Below, one piece after another: positions 11,360-22,373 of a stretch of 64,000 nucleotides of DNA. This DNA is from Filosporella fistucella. Lineage: Eukaryota; Ascomycota; Leotiomycetes; Helotiales. Within the stretch, counting starts at the first letter, position 1. Every line of letters begins with the position of its first letter. A program made the translations under genes and the position numbers. The DNA lies in the NCBI GenBank assembly GCA_030077755.1, contig JAQJZZ010000014.1:2790001-2854000 (forward strand), written 5' to 3'. The notes beneath the pieces were generated by a model. That model saw only the letters and a program-made list of their open reading frames with translations, did not search any database and had not been told where the DNA came from.

Positions 11360-12387
11360 GTATTGTACTATTGCTCGTCGGATGTGGGGCAATTCAATCC
11401 ACGAGGTTGATTCTGCAATTTGTGTTGCTCTTAGAAGGGTCACATCGGAGGCAACAGTCCCAGGAGAAGCACCTTTTGTGGGAAACAGGATAGTAAATAG
11501 CAAACAGGCATAGCCAAGATAAAACGTGAGCCTTTTGCACTTGCTATTAAGCGGAGTGAGTCAAGTGATAACGCATGGCGAGCATGTGTAGCCAGCAATT
11601 GAAGCCTACTTTGATTCTGCACTCATGTCTGTATGCGCCATCGCCAGCCAGCAGGTGCCACAGCTTCCAGCTCTTAAGTCGTGCCCAAATTCTACCCATA
11701 GTAGAAAATAAACCCAATTCGCCCCTTGAATCAAACAGATCCCATTTGCAGCCGTGGATTCACAGCATCTGCTACTCAACAAGCGCGGCTGCAGAATTGT
11801 GTTGAGATGACACATAAGTCACTTTGAATTCGAGCTGCGTCATCTAACTCTACACTATAAGTCGGAAAGCAGTATCTATGACACCAATCTCAGACGACAT
11901 ACACCGTAACACGCAATATGATCCTACACAGAGGTACTCTCGATATTTCGAACCGGACCCACATCCCATCGCCTCCATCACAATAAGTAGAGTTCAATGT
12001 TCCATTCAGCTCTCGACGAACTCGAGCTCGACACTAGGAAGGTGGGACTTGCTGCCAGAGTCTTGCAAAAGGTATAGAACATGATTGATGCATCAAGCCC
12101 ATTAAGTAATTTAGGAGTTGCAGATAAGCTTGAAATGGAACCAATATTTTCATGAGCTATCCAGCTCACACCTTTCGAGAGAAGCGTGAGGTTGTTCGAG
12201 AAATTTTATGTGGTGCATGTAATCGCCTCGCATCTAAGAACTCTCAATCTGCATGGAATAGTGGTCAGAGAATAAACAAAAGGCTCAAATAGGAGCATTA
12301 CATCAAGAACAGAAACAGTTGGGACACTTTCTTCTGGTAAAATACGAACTTCTGTTTAATTACTTGGACTTTAGAGTCATGATAGTT

Positions 12388-12891
12388 TCAAAGAATTTGA
12401 TTCACGGACTTGGCTGTTGCTGGATGAAGGGATTTTGGGACTATCTCGGGTATTCGTGGGGCATCGCAGAGGACAAGGTCTCTCTTAGCTACCCTTCTGT
12501 CTACTGCTAATAAGGTGACTTCAGGAGGAGACTTCCACCATAGTGTCGTAGACATTGAACTAACTATCAAATCTCTATTATTCAAAAGCATCTTAAACCA
12601 ATTATTTTTGGTACCAATCTGGAGCCATGTAACACTTTCCTCTTGATAAAATGATTTATTGACTTGATTTACTCTTGACCTGACCTCGGATAATGTAGAA
12701 AACATCATGGAAGGCGGGTTGTAAACATTAGAAAATGTATCAGGTTCAAGCTGCCATCCTGAAGTCCACATTTGAAAATGTAGATAATACACAGAAGATA
12801 ACAGCTGCAGTAATCCCATCATGAGTCTGGAGATTGAGGTAAGATTATACGAGGGAAGGAGCTCAATCTCTAACGAAAAGGGATATTTCAA
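12388..12891 (-). CDS. Doubtful ORF, 167 codons
   Basis: An uninterrupted frame giving a Ser/Leu/Trp-containing protein ending PATAKSVNQIL. No domain, signal peptide or splice partner is visible. Several frames of 120-146 codons elsewhere in this window look random, so length alone is weak evidence. Listed because it is the longest open frame in this gene-poor stretch. Confidence 0.2.
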   Translation of the reverse strand: MKYPFSLEIELLPSYNLTSISRLMMGLLQLLSSVYYLHFQMWTSGWQLEPDTFSNVYNPPSMMFSTLSEVRSRVNQVNKSFYQEESVTWLQIGTKNNWFKMLLNNRDLIVSSMSTTLWWKSPPEVTLLAVDRRVAKRDLVLCDAPRIPEIVPKSLHPATAKSVNQIL

Positions 12892-13049
12892 CTTGAGCAG
12901 CGATTCTAAGGTAATTCTCGTGCCAGCAAGCCGCGAAGTACAGAAGAAAGAGAGCCCGAAGTCTTCAAGAGCTAATCATGATATAGCTCCAGTCTGTCCA
13001 AATTTACAGTTACGATATGGTAGATTCGTGGGTTGTAAGACATGTCGTC

Positions 13050-13760
13050 TGCACTCCTTGCCGCTACTACGATTCAAAGATTTTGCGATTCGCGAATGAA
13101 TTATATTTTGCAAACAGTATGACTTACTCTTTGCTCAAACAACGCATTACGGACCATGCGGCTACTACGATCCACGACATTTACGATTCGTGAACCAACT
13201 CCAATTGAAGCAAACATGAATGGTGCATTGTTCGGATGACAAATTATAAGTCTTGTGAATGAGACATTAACAGTGCGTCATTCAATACATCCAAAGTATT
13301 GAGGCTCCTAAGATTCACGGAATCTACGAGTTGTGAATGAAGCCCACTTGTGATTCACATGAATAGAGCATTATTGAATGTAACCCAAGTCTTGCGGCTG
13401 ATGTGATTCATGGCATCTGCAACCTGTGGATGAGCTGCACTTGCGCATGGTGTGACCGGCGCATCCTTGAATTGATCCAATATCTTTGCAGGTGATATGA
13501 CCAGCTCATCGTTGTGCTCATCCCAAGTTTGATGGATGATGTGACTTGGGCACTTTTTTCCGACTATGCAGATATATTATGACTTGAGGGGCACACGACT
13601 AGCGCATGAGTAGATGAGTTCCAAAACTTGCGGATTGTATGAGCCACGCATTCCTCGACTTATACATTGTCGCTATTGCGGGACGGTGTGATCTGCGTAC
13701 CATACTACCATTACAGTTCTGTCGGGTTATATGATTCGGGTACTGCTCGACCTGCAGGTT
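13050..13760 (+). repeat. Degenerate ~45-bp tandem repeat array
   Basis: Recurring core resembling TTGCRGGTGATRTGAYYNGC followed by GCATC. Copies begin near 13392, 13440, 13484, 13528, 13568, 13627, 13676 and 13721, spaced 40-59 bp; a related copy begins near 13107. A second pair in the same array, GCCGCTACTACGATTCAAAG (13060) and GCGGCTACTACGATCCACGA (13158), is 98 bp apart. Copies are strongly diverged and no frame stays open across them, so this looks like an old decayed minisatellite. Confidence 0.5.
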
Positions 13761-14876
13761 TTGACGCTTGTCTGTAAACGCAATGCTATGCTGGACCAAT
13801 ACTGCAAACCATACCCTGCCTACTATAGAACTCTCCGCCTTCTTGTTCCTCCTTAAACCTTCCACCTTTAGTATCATATACCTAAATACCCACGCACCCA
13901 TCGCCTCCGGCCATGGGTTACATGGTGTGGTAGTCTTAAATTCCACTCTCCCAGAAATGGGGGCGCTCAAGTTCTACGCGGCCGACGATCTTTAAAAATT
14001 CTCTTGAGGATTTTCAAGTCGCTCCCATTTCGGAGGGGGCGGCGGAGTCTTTGCTATTCTCGACAAATCTATTGTTTTTGGGCTCTCTTGTAACTCTTTT
14101 GAAAGTTTTTGGGGCCTTTTTTTCAGCCTGAGAGACGGGGTGGAATTTCATTTTCATCCCGAGTCTTTCTCGAACCTAACATTGTGACTGCACAAAATTC
14201 AAACCTCTCAATATTCGCGGATCATCTAATCTTCGCAGGGTTCCACCTGCAACCTTGCCATTTGCTGACGTGTGTGATTTGCGATTGTTTTGCTATGCGT
14301 GGACGGACATTTATAGAGATTTAAATTTGAATAGCAATGCAACTGTCTAAGGAAGGAGAGACTACTCTCTTTTTTGGTAGACAAATGTTCAACTCCGAAA
14401 GAAAGCTCCCTCCTCAATCAAAAGTAGTTTTATATATGGTAATAGATTCCTCAAAGAAAACAGTAGGCTTTATTACAATTACAATGGGGTTGGAGTCGTT
14501 GAGCCTTTTAGTGGTCACTTTATGCTTGCAAAGTTTTTGTCGTATACTTATTCTATATTTCCAATACGTCTCTGCTATTCAGATGTGAGGAGATTATTTA
14601 TTGCCAGGGCTCTTCCCCCTTGATGTCTCCTTAATTCGCTATACCTCAGAATTGGACAAGATAACCAGAGTTGACAGTAATCACTAGCTTGATGTCTCCC
14701 TGAAATTTGGCATTCGAGGTTTGACGAAACTAATCACAACTTGAGGCCATCTCTGGAATGGTGTTTCCATGATTCACTTGGCGGCTGAATTCCATTCGAT
14801 GGTTGAGGAAACCGTTCACAGCCCAGAACCACCACTGGACTGATTTCTCCACGATTCGCTGCAGCAGAGTGACATG

Positions 14877-14883
14877 TATAAAA
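14877..14883 (+). promoter_or_regulatory. TATA box of the gene at 15032
   Basis: TATAAAA in GACATGTATAAAAGCTTGGG, 155 bp upstream of ATG 15032 and followed by a C/A-rich leader (CACATCCACTCGAACCTCCC) typical of fungal 5' UTRs. Confidence 0.55.
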
Positions 14884-15031
14884 GCTTGGGAAGATTCTTT
14901 CCGCCGATGCCCTTCCTTCATCATCATTCCTACACATCCACTCGAACCTCCCAATACACAGACACTTATCCACCACATCACATACATCTCCTCAACATCA
15001 CTTACAGCAACAAGACACCATCAGCAGCGGC

Positions 15032-15445
15032 ATGTCAGATCACCAGACAGCAGCAGCAGGAACTTCTGAAGAAGACTCCACACCAGGAACAACTGTGGCC
15101 CACTCTATAACGGCAGCATCTGGCCACGCCCTTGTACCTGTACATCACACCTCCACAGCACCCCCAACCTACACCAACATCACCACCTCTTCCGACCTCT
15201 TGCCTCACATACCCTTGGATCAACTTCTCAGAGCCACCCAACAAGCACTCTTTGAGGTTCGCTCAAATGGTACCTATGTCCCACAAGAGCTGCTGATTTC
15301 TCTGCAGGCAGAACTTGTAGAGCAGCTTGGGGAAGCAACGGCAATGATGATCGAGAGAGAGCTTTCAGGAGTCGGACGGGAGGGAGAACGCGGACGGGAA
15401 GGTGGTGATTCAGGCGGTCGCAGACGGTACCTCATTTTCCAGTAA
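15032..15445 (+). CDS. N-terminal ORF of an interrupted gene
   Basis: 137-codon frame starting just downstream of a good TATA box and leader. It encodes a Thr/Ser/Ala-rich N-terminus and a helical segment (IPLDQLLRATQQALFEV, QELLISLQAELVEQLG) before reading into the tandem repeat at 15385, where it stops. The next open frame, 15402-15794, is in a different frame and overlaps it by 44 bp. No intron with ordinary splice sites links the two: a jump from 15371 to 15413 would restore the frame but has a poor GTCGGA donor. Either a splice event I cannot pin down or a repeat-length frameshift separates this from the rest. I do not recognise the product. Confidence 0.5.
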   Translation: MSDHQTAAAGTSEEDSTPGTTVAHSITAASGHALVPVHHTSTAPPTYTNITTSSDLLPHIPLDQLLRATQQALFEVRSNGTYVPQELLISLQAELVEQLGEATAMMIERELSGVGREGERGREGGDSGGRRRYLIFQ

Positions 15446-15625
15446 CTTGGATATGAGTGTTGTGGGAGTGAATCAGAACGGCCGGACGGTAGTGATTCAG
15501 GTTCAGGGATTCCCGGATAGTACACCAGTTCCCAGGAGCTTGGATATGAGTGTTGGAAGAGTGATTCAATCATCCGCTGTGAATCAAAGAGGCCGGACGG
15601 TACTGATTCAGGCGACCACGGAAGG
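15385..15625 (+). repeat. Coding-phase tandem repeat (90- and 111-bp units)
   Basis: Units start at 15385, 15475 and 15586 (90 and 111 bp apart, both multiples of 3; the last is partial). Each opens with a GGCCGGACGGTAGTGATTCAGG-like phrase, and the first two contain AGYAACTTGGATATGAGTGTTG or its variant AGGAGCTTGGATATGAGTG. In one frame the units read NADGKVVIQ, NGRTVVIQ and RGRTVLIQ, with SNLDMSV and RSLDMSV between them, so the period is preserved at protein level. Confidence 0.7.
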
Positions 15626-17597
15626 TACACTGCTCCTGCCTCGTGGCACACAATCTGGAAGCTCAATGACTGCTGAGAATGGATCAATGACAGACATAGC
15701 ATCCACAACGTTTGAACACAGTGAACGGTCACGGGAGTGGACACAATCTTTGCGACAAGTAGGAAGCGAGCAGAGCATGACAGAAAGGGGATAGAGGAGA
15801 GACGAGAGGCGCCTTGAGGATCTCATCAATGAAAGACCTATCATGATTGGAAACGGAAGTGATTCTGATAGGAATTCAAGTAGTATCGAACAAGGCCTGC
15901 GTACGAGAAGTGACCAAGGCTTAGGGATAGTGTTCTTGAATAATATAAACGACCATCAAACGGACGAGGAAATAATAGATAGGCCAGGCGGAACAGAGGC
16001 TGATCAAGCCATAGAAAGAGCAATTGCTACACAAGCATTGTTCGAGGAAGATATGGATATCACTGGTATGAGAGAAAGTGCAGACACTGCTAGAACAATT
16101 ATGGAAGCAATGCGAGCCAGAGAGATGGCAGCACCGACGACGTTCAATGAAACGACGACTGAGGCTAGTACAAATACTGATGACGCGGGGGAACGGACAA
16201 TCTCTACCAGAGCAGTGACCCGGGAAAGCGCAGGAGTCTCTGAAGTTGAAGATTGGACAGGCCAAACTTCTCTTGAAGTAACGACTGGAAACAACATAGA
16301 AATCACAGAGATGAGCAGCAACTCCATTGCCCAACAATCATCTTCAGCTATGTCTACTCAAGAGCAAGTCCTAGCTAATGGAGAGGATTCAGAAACAGCT
16401 GATTCTGTCAGAAAGCTGTCAATTCAAGAGCTGATTGAGAGAAACCGAGCCATGAAGGCACAACGAGACAGAGACATTACTTCGTGCGAAAATGTGTACT
16501 TTCGGGGACGAGACCGATACTACGAGAAAGAGTATGGACTTACACGTCCTCCTTCTCCCCTGCCATTACAACCACAGTCTGACAGACCAAATCGACGACG
16601 ACCGAACCCGAGAGGTCGAGCACCAACCCCTTTCGAGGCGAGCAGCGCTGAAAGACCCGCAAGCCCAGAGGACAATGACGCTGATGATATGAGTAATGCA
16701 CAGATCAATTCTTTATCGCCGCCTGCACAGCCAACAACGCAAGGGGCTATCAGACCAGTGAACGAAGTCCCAGATCCAGCGGAAGATTATCTGTTTCATT
16801 TGTTAATGAATCCTCGAAGGTCACTCTTTGGTCAACCTATAAATAACAATGAACAAACTTTTCCTGAAAGGGTAACGCCTATTACAAGCAGAAACCAGAG
16901 ATATAGCTTTATATTTGGACCTAACGATGTGAGGGATGAGGTATCAGAAGAAGATGATATAGAGTTCCATGACACTATAGAGACCATGCTTCAGAACACC
17001 GGGGACGATATCAACCAGATGCTTCAAGCACTGATGGAGTTTGCAGTGGATGATGGCATGGACATTCGCGAAGCAACTGTATTCGTACAGCAATGGCATG
17101 CATACAACTCTACCCTCGCCGATGTTGGCAGAGAAGTCTCGCCTTACCATGATCTGCCCAATCATATCCCTATCGCAGTGCTCATGTTCTGGGTTGCATT
17201 GAGGAAAGGATGGGGTGATTGGATCCCAACTTGGGAAATGGTAACCCGAATTCGAACGTGGTTCCGGGACTACACTGGCTATAATTGGAACTCTGCAAGT
17301 ATAGCCGGCCGCATAGATACTTTAATCAGCGGAGAGAGAATCAATGCCCTCCCAGAGGAAGAACGAACTCGACTCACTCGATTAAGAGACCAGGGAAACA
17401 CACCGCTCCTCAGCTTAATAATGATATACGAAAACTGGATGGACTGCTTGCCTCATGTTGATAATTTTGTTGAAGCCAGGGAGAGAAACTTCTCGGTTCA
17501 GCAGCTGAGAGCGGATCGTTTTGAGAGGATGCTCAGAGAGGACCGGGTTGTGAACGCTGATAGGCAAGTTAGGACACAGGCAACTTCGACCACTTGA
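15402..17597 (+). pseudogene. Repeat-containing unrecognised protein, in-frame TAG at 15792
   Basis: One reading frame is open from 15351 to 17597 except for a TAG at 15792-15794. Upstream part (to 15791): tandem repeat protein. Downstream part (584 residues from ATG 15843): acidic, Ser/Thr-rich and disordered to ~residue 330 with helices such as SIQELIERNRAMKAQRDRD, then a folded-looking ~200-residue C-terminus rich in Trp and Arg (WHAYNSTLADVGREVSPYHD, MFWVALRKGWGDWIPTWEM, LSLIMIYENWMDCLPHVDN). I do not recognise the family. The TAG would be removed by a 36-nt in-phase intron (GTAGGA at 15759 to ATAG at 15794, with ATGAC as possible branch), but that is shorter than every other intron in the window. 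Alternatives are a real nonsense mutation, or a gene starting at 15843. The C-terminal part is very likely coding. Confidence 0.55.
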
Positions 17598-18168
17598 GGG
17601 GCGACTACATTTGTGGCATTGTATGATACGTGTAAGAATATATTTGGGACTCCCGGAAGATAGTTTAGCACGCCCGCATTAGCATTCATGTATCTTTTCT
17701 GTTGCAAGTTCTGCCACCTTAGGTGAATTGCAATTGTGATGTGTGTAGAGTATGTCTAAAATAGTATATGAAAGTACACAACTCAAAAAGGCGAAGCGGA
17801 ATTCATGCTACGTAAAAGAAAAGAAGCTTTCCGATGGGGAAAAAAGTTGATTTGCATTCCAAAGGTGATTGAACACAGCTTCACGGAAGACACCTATAAC
17901 ATGACAAAAACTTCTAGAACCAGGAACTGGAGACCCGCCTGGAGAACCGAACTTGGGGAAAGACTTCACTTTGAAGGTGAATATGACCAAATCGTATCAA
18001 GGACGAACTCGAGACAGAATCAGGAGGCGAGAACTAAAATTGAGAAGAAGCTTTGGAACGTGAAAACTGCGCAGAATAGAATTGCTTCATGAAAACCACT
18101 TTGTAAACGCCGTACTCCACCCATGCATATCATTTCACCAAAAGCACTAATAAATCCCTTTACTCGAA
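17598..18168. other. Intergenic, convergent genes
   Basis: Between the 3' ends of convergent genes. A 95-codon + frame at 17805-18092 is basic and featureless and I do not support it as a gene. Confidence 0.5.
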
Positions 18169-18765
18169 TTACGCCTTCTCCATCTTCTTCTCACACTCCC
18201 CAAGTAAATCCACCAAATCCTTCTCATTACCCTCCATCTCCAATCCCCGTCCAATCCACTCCCTCGCCTCCTCAACTCGTCCCATCTCCATCAAGCACTT
18301 TCCCTTTCTCCACCACGCCTTCGCATTGCCAGCTTTCTTAGCCTCCACACTCGCCTCGGCATCAATGCTTCCCTCTGCCCAATTCTGCAATCCCATATGT
18401 GCCTGCGCTCTATTCGCATACAAGCTCGCAACCTCATCTCTAACCAGTCCACTCGGTTCCCACAAAGGTCTCGCTAACGCCATTTGTAGTCCCAGTGTAT
18501 AATAGCGGATGGCATCTGCGTGCTTGGCTTTGCGGTAAGAATCATTGCCTGTCTCGCGCAGCTTGGTGATCTGCGCGCTGCGTTTGGGGTTGACTGGGAC
18601 TGGAGGTGGGGGAACGGCAGTTTCGAGAGTGAGTAGAGATCTGTGGAGGTCGTTGAGAGATTTGAGCTCTGCATTTAGGGCTCGAGATGAGGATTCGGTG
18701 GTGATTGCTTTGGAGGTGGGGTCGAGGTGGATGGGGAGGAGGGTGAAGGTTTCTGTGTCGTCCAT
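18169..18765 (-). CDS. SEC72: Sec72-like TPR protein of the ER Sec63 translocon
   Basis: 198 residues, single exon, start MDDTETFTLLPIHLDP. The N-terminal block and the linker with PPPPVPVNPKRSAQITKLRE match fungal Sec72 as I know it; this is followed by about three TPR motifs (roughly 63-100, 110-145, 145-180) including LYANRAQAHMGLQNWAEGS and AWWRKGKCLMEMGRVEEA. Sec72 is the peripheral cytosolic subunit of the Sec62/63/71/72 complex, where its TPR domain binds cytosolic Hsp70 during post-translational translocation into the ER. Length and architecture are normal for filamentous fungi. No neighbour shares the pathway. A different small TPR co-chaperone is the only alternative and fits the N-terminus less well. 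Confidence 0.85.
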   Translation of the reverse strand: MDDTETFTLLPIHLDPTSKAITTESSSRALNAELKSLNDLHRSLLTLETAVPPPPVPVNPKRSAQITKLRETGNDSYRKAKHADAIRYYTLGLQMALARPLWEPSGLVRDEVASLYANRAQAHMGLQNWAEGSIDAEASVEAKKAGNAKAWWRKGKCLMEMGRVEEAREWIGRGLEMEGNEKDLVDLLGECEKKMEKA

Positions 18766-19168
18766 TTTGAGGATTTGTGGTTTAGCAACTGTCTGTAAGG
18801 GAAGATCGAGAAAGTGCTCTGCTTCGCAGCGTATGTGATTGCGACGGTAAAATTGTCCGAAGACTGTTTTGCTGAACAGCTGTAGTTGTAGTCAGGGTCC
18901 AAAAAGTTGAGGACACGCTTTGTGTTTGCATTGTTTGCTCAAATTCGAGAGCATTTGGATGACTAATCCAGACAACATCGAGATCCATAATGTGAGAGCT
19001 CAGCAGGACTGAAATTCAAAAAAGCCTGTAATATTTGTCTATCATATCCAAGTCTGTGAATTCTTATATCTATATATATCGTGGATCTCCTTCAATTCAA
19101 GCTGCACACCAACCTGTCATATATGCCGCAGGAAACGGAACACCTCGACATGCTTGAAAGCAAAATAT

Positions 19169-20411
19169 CTACAACTTCGAACTTACACGCCCAGGAATAC
19201 TAGCATAGACCTTCGCTTTCCTCTTCCTATCCATATCATTCATGTCGATATCTTTTGTCTGAATACTCAACGGCCCCTCCACCTGCCTGAATTGATTTGA
19301 TGATGCTCCCGAAAACCTCCAGTCCCTTGTCGAAACTTTGTAAAATTTGGCCAAATCGCATTGCTCTACGCTTCGATCCGTCACAAAAGTGATATGTCGA
19401 TCTTCACTCTCACAAAGTGACTGATACAAATCATCGAACGTGCGAGGAATGTATGATTCAGCTGATGCATGTGCGACTCCTTTCGTGCCTACTACGGCGT
19501 GTAAAAGAATCAGATTTGAGACCCAGTCTACTGGTATCTCGTCGTAAACATTCGTTCCTGATGTTGAGCCTTCTGTAGCGTGGAATAATTTGTTGCTCTT
19601 GTCGGCGAGCAAGAATTGAAAAGCGTTTTCCGTGGGAAGTGATTCAATAGGCCCATAGAGCGGATATGGATGATACACTGCAGCGCTGATTCGACTTGGC
19701 CTTATGATCAAAAGTGGCAACTCTGGGAAACGGAGGAAAAGAAGTCGCTCCATCAGGTTTTTTGCATAAGCATATGGCCATGGAAACTGATTCGCGAATT
19801 CGCTTGAGCCCGTGGTGAGGATATCCTGTAACTCAACTTCTGGGTCCCCAATTTCGTAGAGTTTCTCCTCGACTGAGCCATCCGGGAGATGGGAATTGGT
19901 GTAGGCTGTCGAGACTTGAACGAAATGTTGAAGATTCTGGAATTTGGATGCCATTCTTGCCAGCTCAAGTGGTGGTAGGCAATTATTTGTGACGGCCTTA
20001 CGAATTGAGGACATGAAAGATATGCTGGCCGCCTACAGAATGTGTAAGCGCTTGGTGCTTCGTGCTTCATACGACATCTATATATACCGAATGAATAATC
20101 ATCGTCGCCCTACTCTCGATCTCTGCTAACATATCCTTGGAGATGCCGAAATTTGGCTTGGTGATATCGCCCACAACCAGTTCCACATTTTTGGAGCTCA
20201 AAATTGCATTTGCTTGGTTTGGCATAGACTTGGTCCATGATTCCTTTGCCTTTTCTTTGGAGCGGCAAAGAACGTATATCTTCCGAGTAGGCAATTCCAA
20301 GCTCAACTTATACAAGACACATCCTCCCAAGCCACCAGTTCCCCCTGTCAAAAACACAGTCTGGGTCTTGAAAAAAGATGGGTAGTCAATCAATGGCGAC
20401 GTGTTCTCCAT
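19169..20411 (-). CDS. Stand-alone acyl-CoA/thioester reductase-like SDR
   Basis: Exons 20411..20088 and 20032..19169, 395 residues; the 55-bp intron (GTATAT donor, CTGTAG acceptor) is phase 0 and restores MIIHSAASISFMSSIRKAV, the expected core of the NAD-binding_4 (male-sterility) family. Visible motifs: Rossmann TGGTGGLGG at 22-30, VSTAY near 148-152 and the catalytic YAYAK (Tyr195, Lys199). The family reduces acyl thioesters to aldehydes or alcohols, as in fatty acyl-CoA reductases and the terminal domains of Lys2 and NRPS/PKS enzymes. Here it is free-standing, without the C-terminal sterile domain of fatty acyl-CoA reductases. ATG 20411 is chosen because it lies just ahead of the Rossmann fold. 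A GTAAGT in the last codons leaves open a further short 3' exon. No adenylation or PKS gene is nearby. Confidence 0.78.
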
Positions 20412-21477
20412 GACGCTTGTTGGAGAGGTAGAGAAGATCAACAATGCTGTATGTAGCCTTACGATTGATGGTTATATGTATTCTTGTACACCGTCGCGAA
20501 AGGCCATCTTTCGATACAGGATGCGGCTAATCTCTACGCAAGCCACTTTTTGTTCCCCTGGTTTACCGTGTAAATGGAATCCTCTCGCTCCCTGCGCAAG
20601 CCACGGCGCGTTGTCAGTCAGTCTCTGGGCAATGCAAGCATGGGTACAGGAAAGCAGACGAGACCACTGTCGGCCAAGCTGTACCTGACAAAATTCCTTC
20701 GGACGAGGGTGAATCGTATGTGCTGCTCATTGTGAATATGACTTCGTATCCAGCGCAGGTAAGATTCCAATTTTCTCGAAAAATAATCATTGAAACAGAA
20801 AGAAGAATATATTAATTGTGTGGTGAATGGCTGTCTCATATCGCTTGTGGGTTGGGGAACTTCTGTAGGGCTGATACAACACCAGTCTGATCTGAGCGCG
20901 ATTTGTGATGAAAGCGGATTTAGGACCCTATCTCGAGCCTATCATATTTCAAGTCTCAAACCAAAAACCTCTCTTGAGTAAGCAAGGCTGGCCTGAGACC
21001 TGTAGGTGTGGAGGATCTAAAACCTTTAAACGGTCTGAATCCGCATTAAAATGCCCACCTGCCGACAACATCTGGGCAGTGGCGACAAGGCAAGCATTGA
21101 GACAGGAACTTTTGTTCGATACATTTCATATATAGTGTACCCCCGAGGCCCCTACGAATATTACTACAGTGTGATCAATTACCAGCTAAAACGCCGATCT
21201 AATATGTCCGGAGGTCTGGACATCCGAAGGGCTGAGCAAAGAGGGGAGAAAATGTGATTGACGAAGTCAAATCCCAAGACTCATGTCCACACCGCCATTG
21301 GCATCGCTTCTGCCGATTCAGCGTCATCTGGGAAACGCCACACACGCGGCCGACAGCAAAAGCTGAACAATGCAATTCCCTTGCTCACGTCAGATAAAGA
21401 TGTTATCCATCGCGCACACCTCTATCCATCCTTAATCCTTTTCTCGCCGCATCGCTGCATCAAGAGCAACATCCACA
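20412..21477. other. Divergent intergenic region, no gene seen
   Basis: About 1 kb between the 5' ends of divergent genes. Only short random frames are present. A C/A-rich leader ending ACATCCACAATG precedes the downstream ATG. Confidence 0.6.
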
Positions 21478-22373
21478 ATGCCAAAAACCATCTTCACGAC
21501 GATAACTCCACTTCCAGCAGGGGTGGGGCGCGAAGTTGTGCTTGAAACTTTGCACGATCATCTAGAAATGATTGATTTGAATCCGACGCATAGTTCACGC
21601 AATCGTATCAGTATGTTCGCATGTTAAAATCTTGAGACAAGTTCCAGTGCTAATCCGGTGCAGATCCGCCGCCTGAAGCATCACCTGAAGAGTACCATTG
21701 CACTTGGTACCAAATCACCGACGACATATCATATCTGCCAGGAGTGAAGGGAAAGGTTTCATTCAAAGCATGTTTCCACGACCTTTCGAACGGGCTTCAA
21801 AATCATGTCTATGCGCCCATGGGATTGGACATCAAGGAAAAATGGACACTGGGAGGGAATGCGCCTGGGGAGCCTATACAACCAGCAGAGATCGGAATTG
21901 GAGCACCTGTCTCGGGACTGTATCTCCGAGAGGATGTGGAGATGAAATGCAACTTCTTGATGACAAGATTTGTGAAGAAGCAATTGAAAGATGCGCTTGC
22001 GACACTTGTTGCGAGACTGTTGGTAAAGGCGCAACTACAGGAAGCGGCAGCTGAAAACAGGAGATTGCAATACTCACCAATGTCTCCAGCGTTCTCTGTG
22101 ACTGCGCCTGGAACACCGCCTCTATCACCACCGTTGACAGGCGGCTTCCCAGGATACAAGCCAAATGCGAATAGATTCTCGACGCAGACAGCAATATCAG
22201 AAATGGAGGGAAGCGGAAGAAGTACGAAGAGCCAATACAGTCCGGTCTTTCCGCCACCCCCAGGAAGCAAGAGAAACTCGAAGAATACACCGAATTATTT
22301 TGAAGGATATCCGCCTCCACCAGCGAGACAGCCGAGTGGGATAAATCACGGCCCTGTTGAATTGCCGACCTGA
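21478..22373 (+). CDS. DUF7053 domain protein with Pro-rich tail
   Basis: Exons 21478..21610 and 21664..22373, 280 residues. The 53-bp intron has GTATGT, GCTAATC branch and GTGCAG, and joins the N-terminal signature FTTITPLPAGVGREVVLETL / HDHLEMIDLNP to YHCTWYQITDDISYLPG and FKACFHDLSNGLQNHVYAP, GLDIKEKWTLGG. This arrangement is the fungal DUF7053 domain, which fills residues ~1-195; its function is unknown to me. It ends in a helix (KKQLKDALATLVARLLVKAQ), after which an ~85-residue tail is Ser/Pro-rich and disordered (GTPPLSPPLTGGFPGY, FPPPPGSKRNS, YPPPPARQPSG), possibly binding WW or SH3 domains. No signal peptide. The start ATG has a good leader context. Confidence 0.85.

Larger units (their letters stand above)
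11360..15031. other. Gene-poor 3.7-kb region
   Basis: Contains a degenerate tandem array (13050-13760), one doubtful ORF (12388-12891, -) and a TATA box for the next gene. I see nothing else that I can support. Confidence 0.5.

Noticed and set aside
13599..13995. Overlapping 123- and 75-codon frames on opposite strands
   Set aside because: They overlap each other and the decayed repeat array, have no domains, and have random composition.
15274..15744. 156-codon minus-strand frame
   Set aside because: Antisense to the multiple-of-three tandem repeat, which makes long shadow frames expected.
17805..18092. 95-codon basic plus-strand frame
   Set aside because: Short, featureless, in a convergent intergenic interval.
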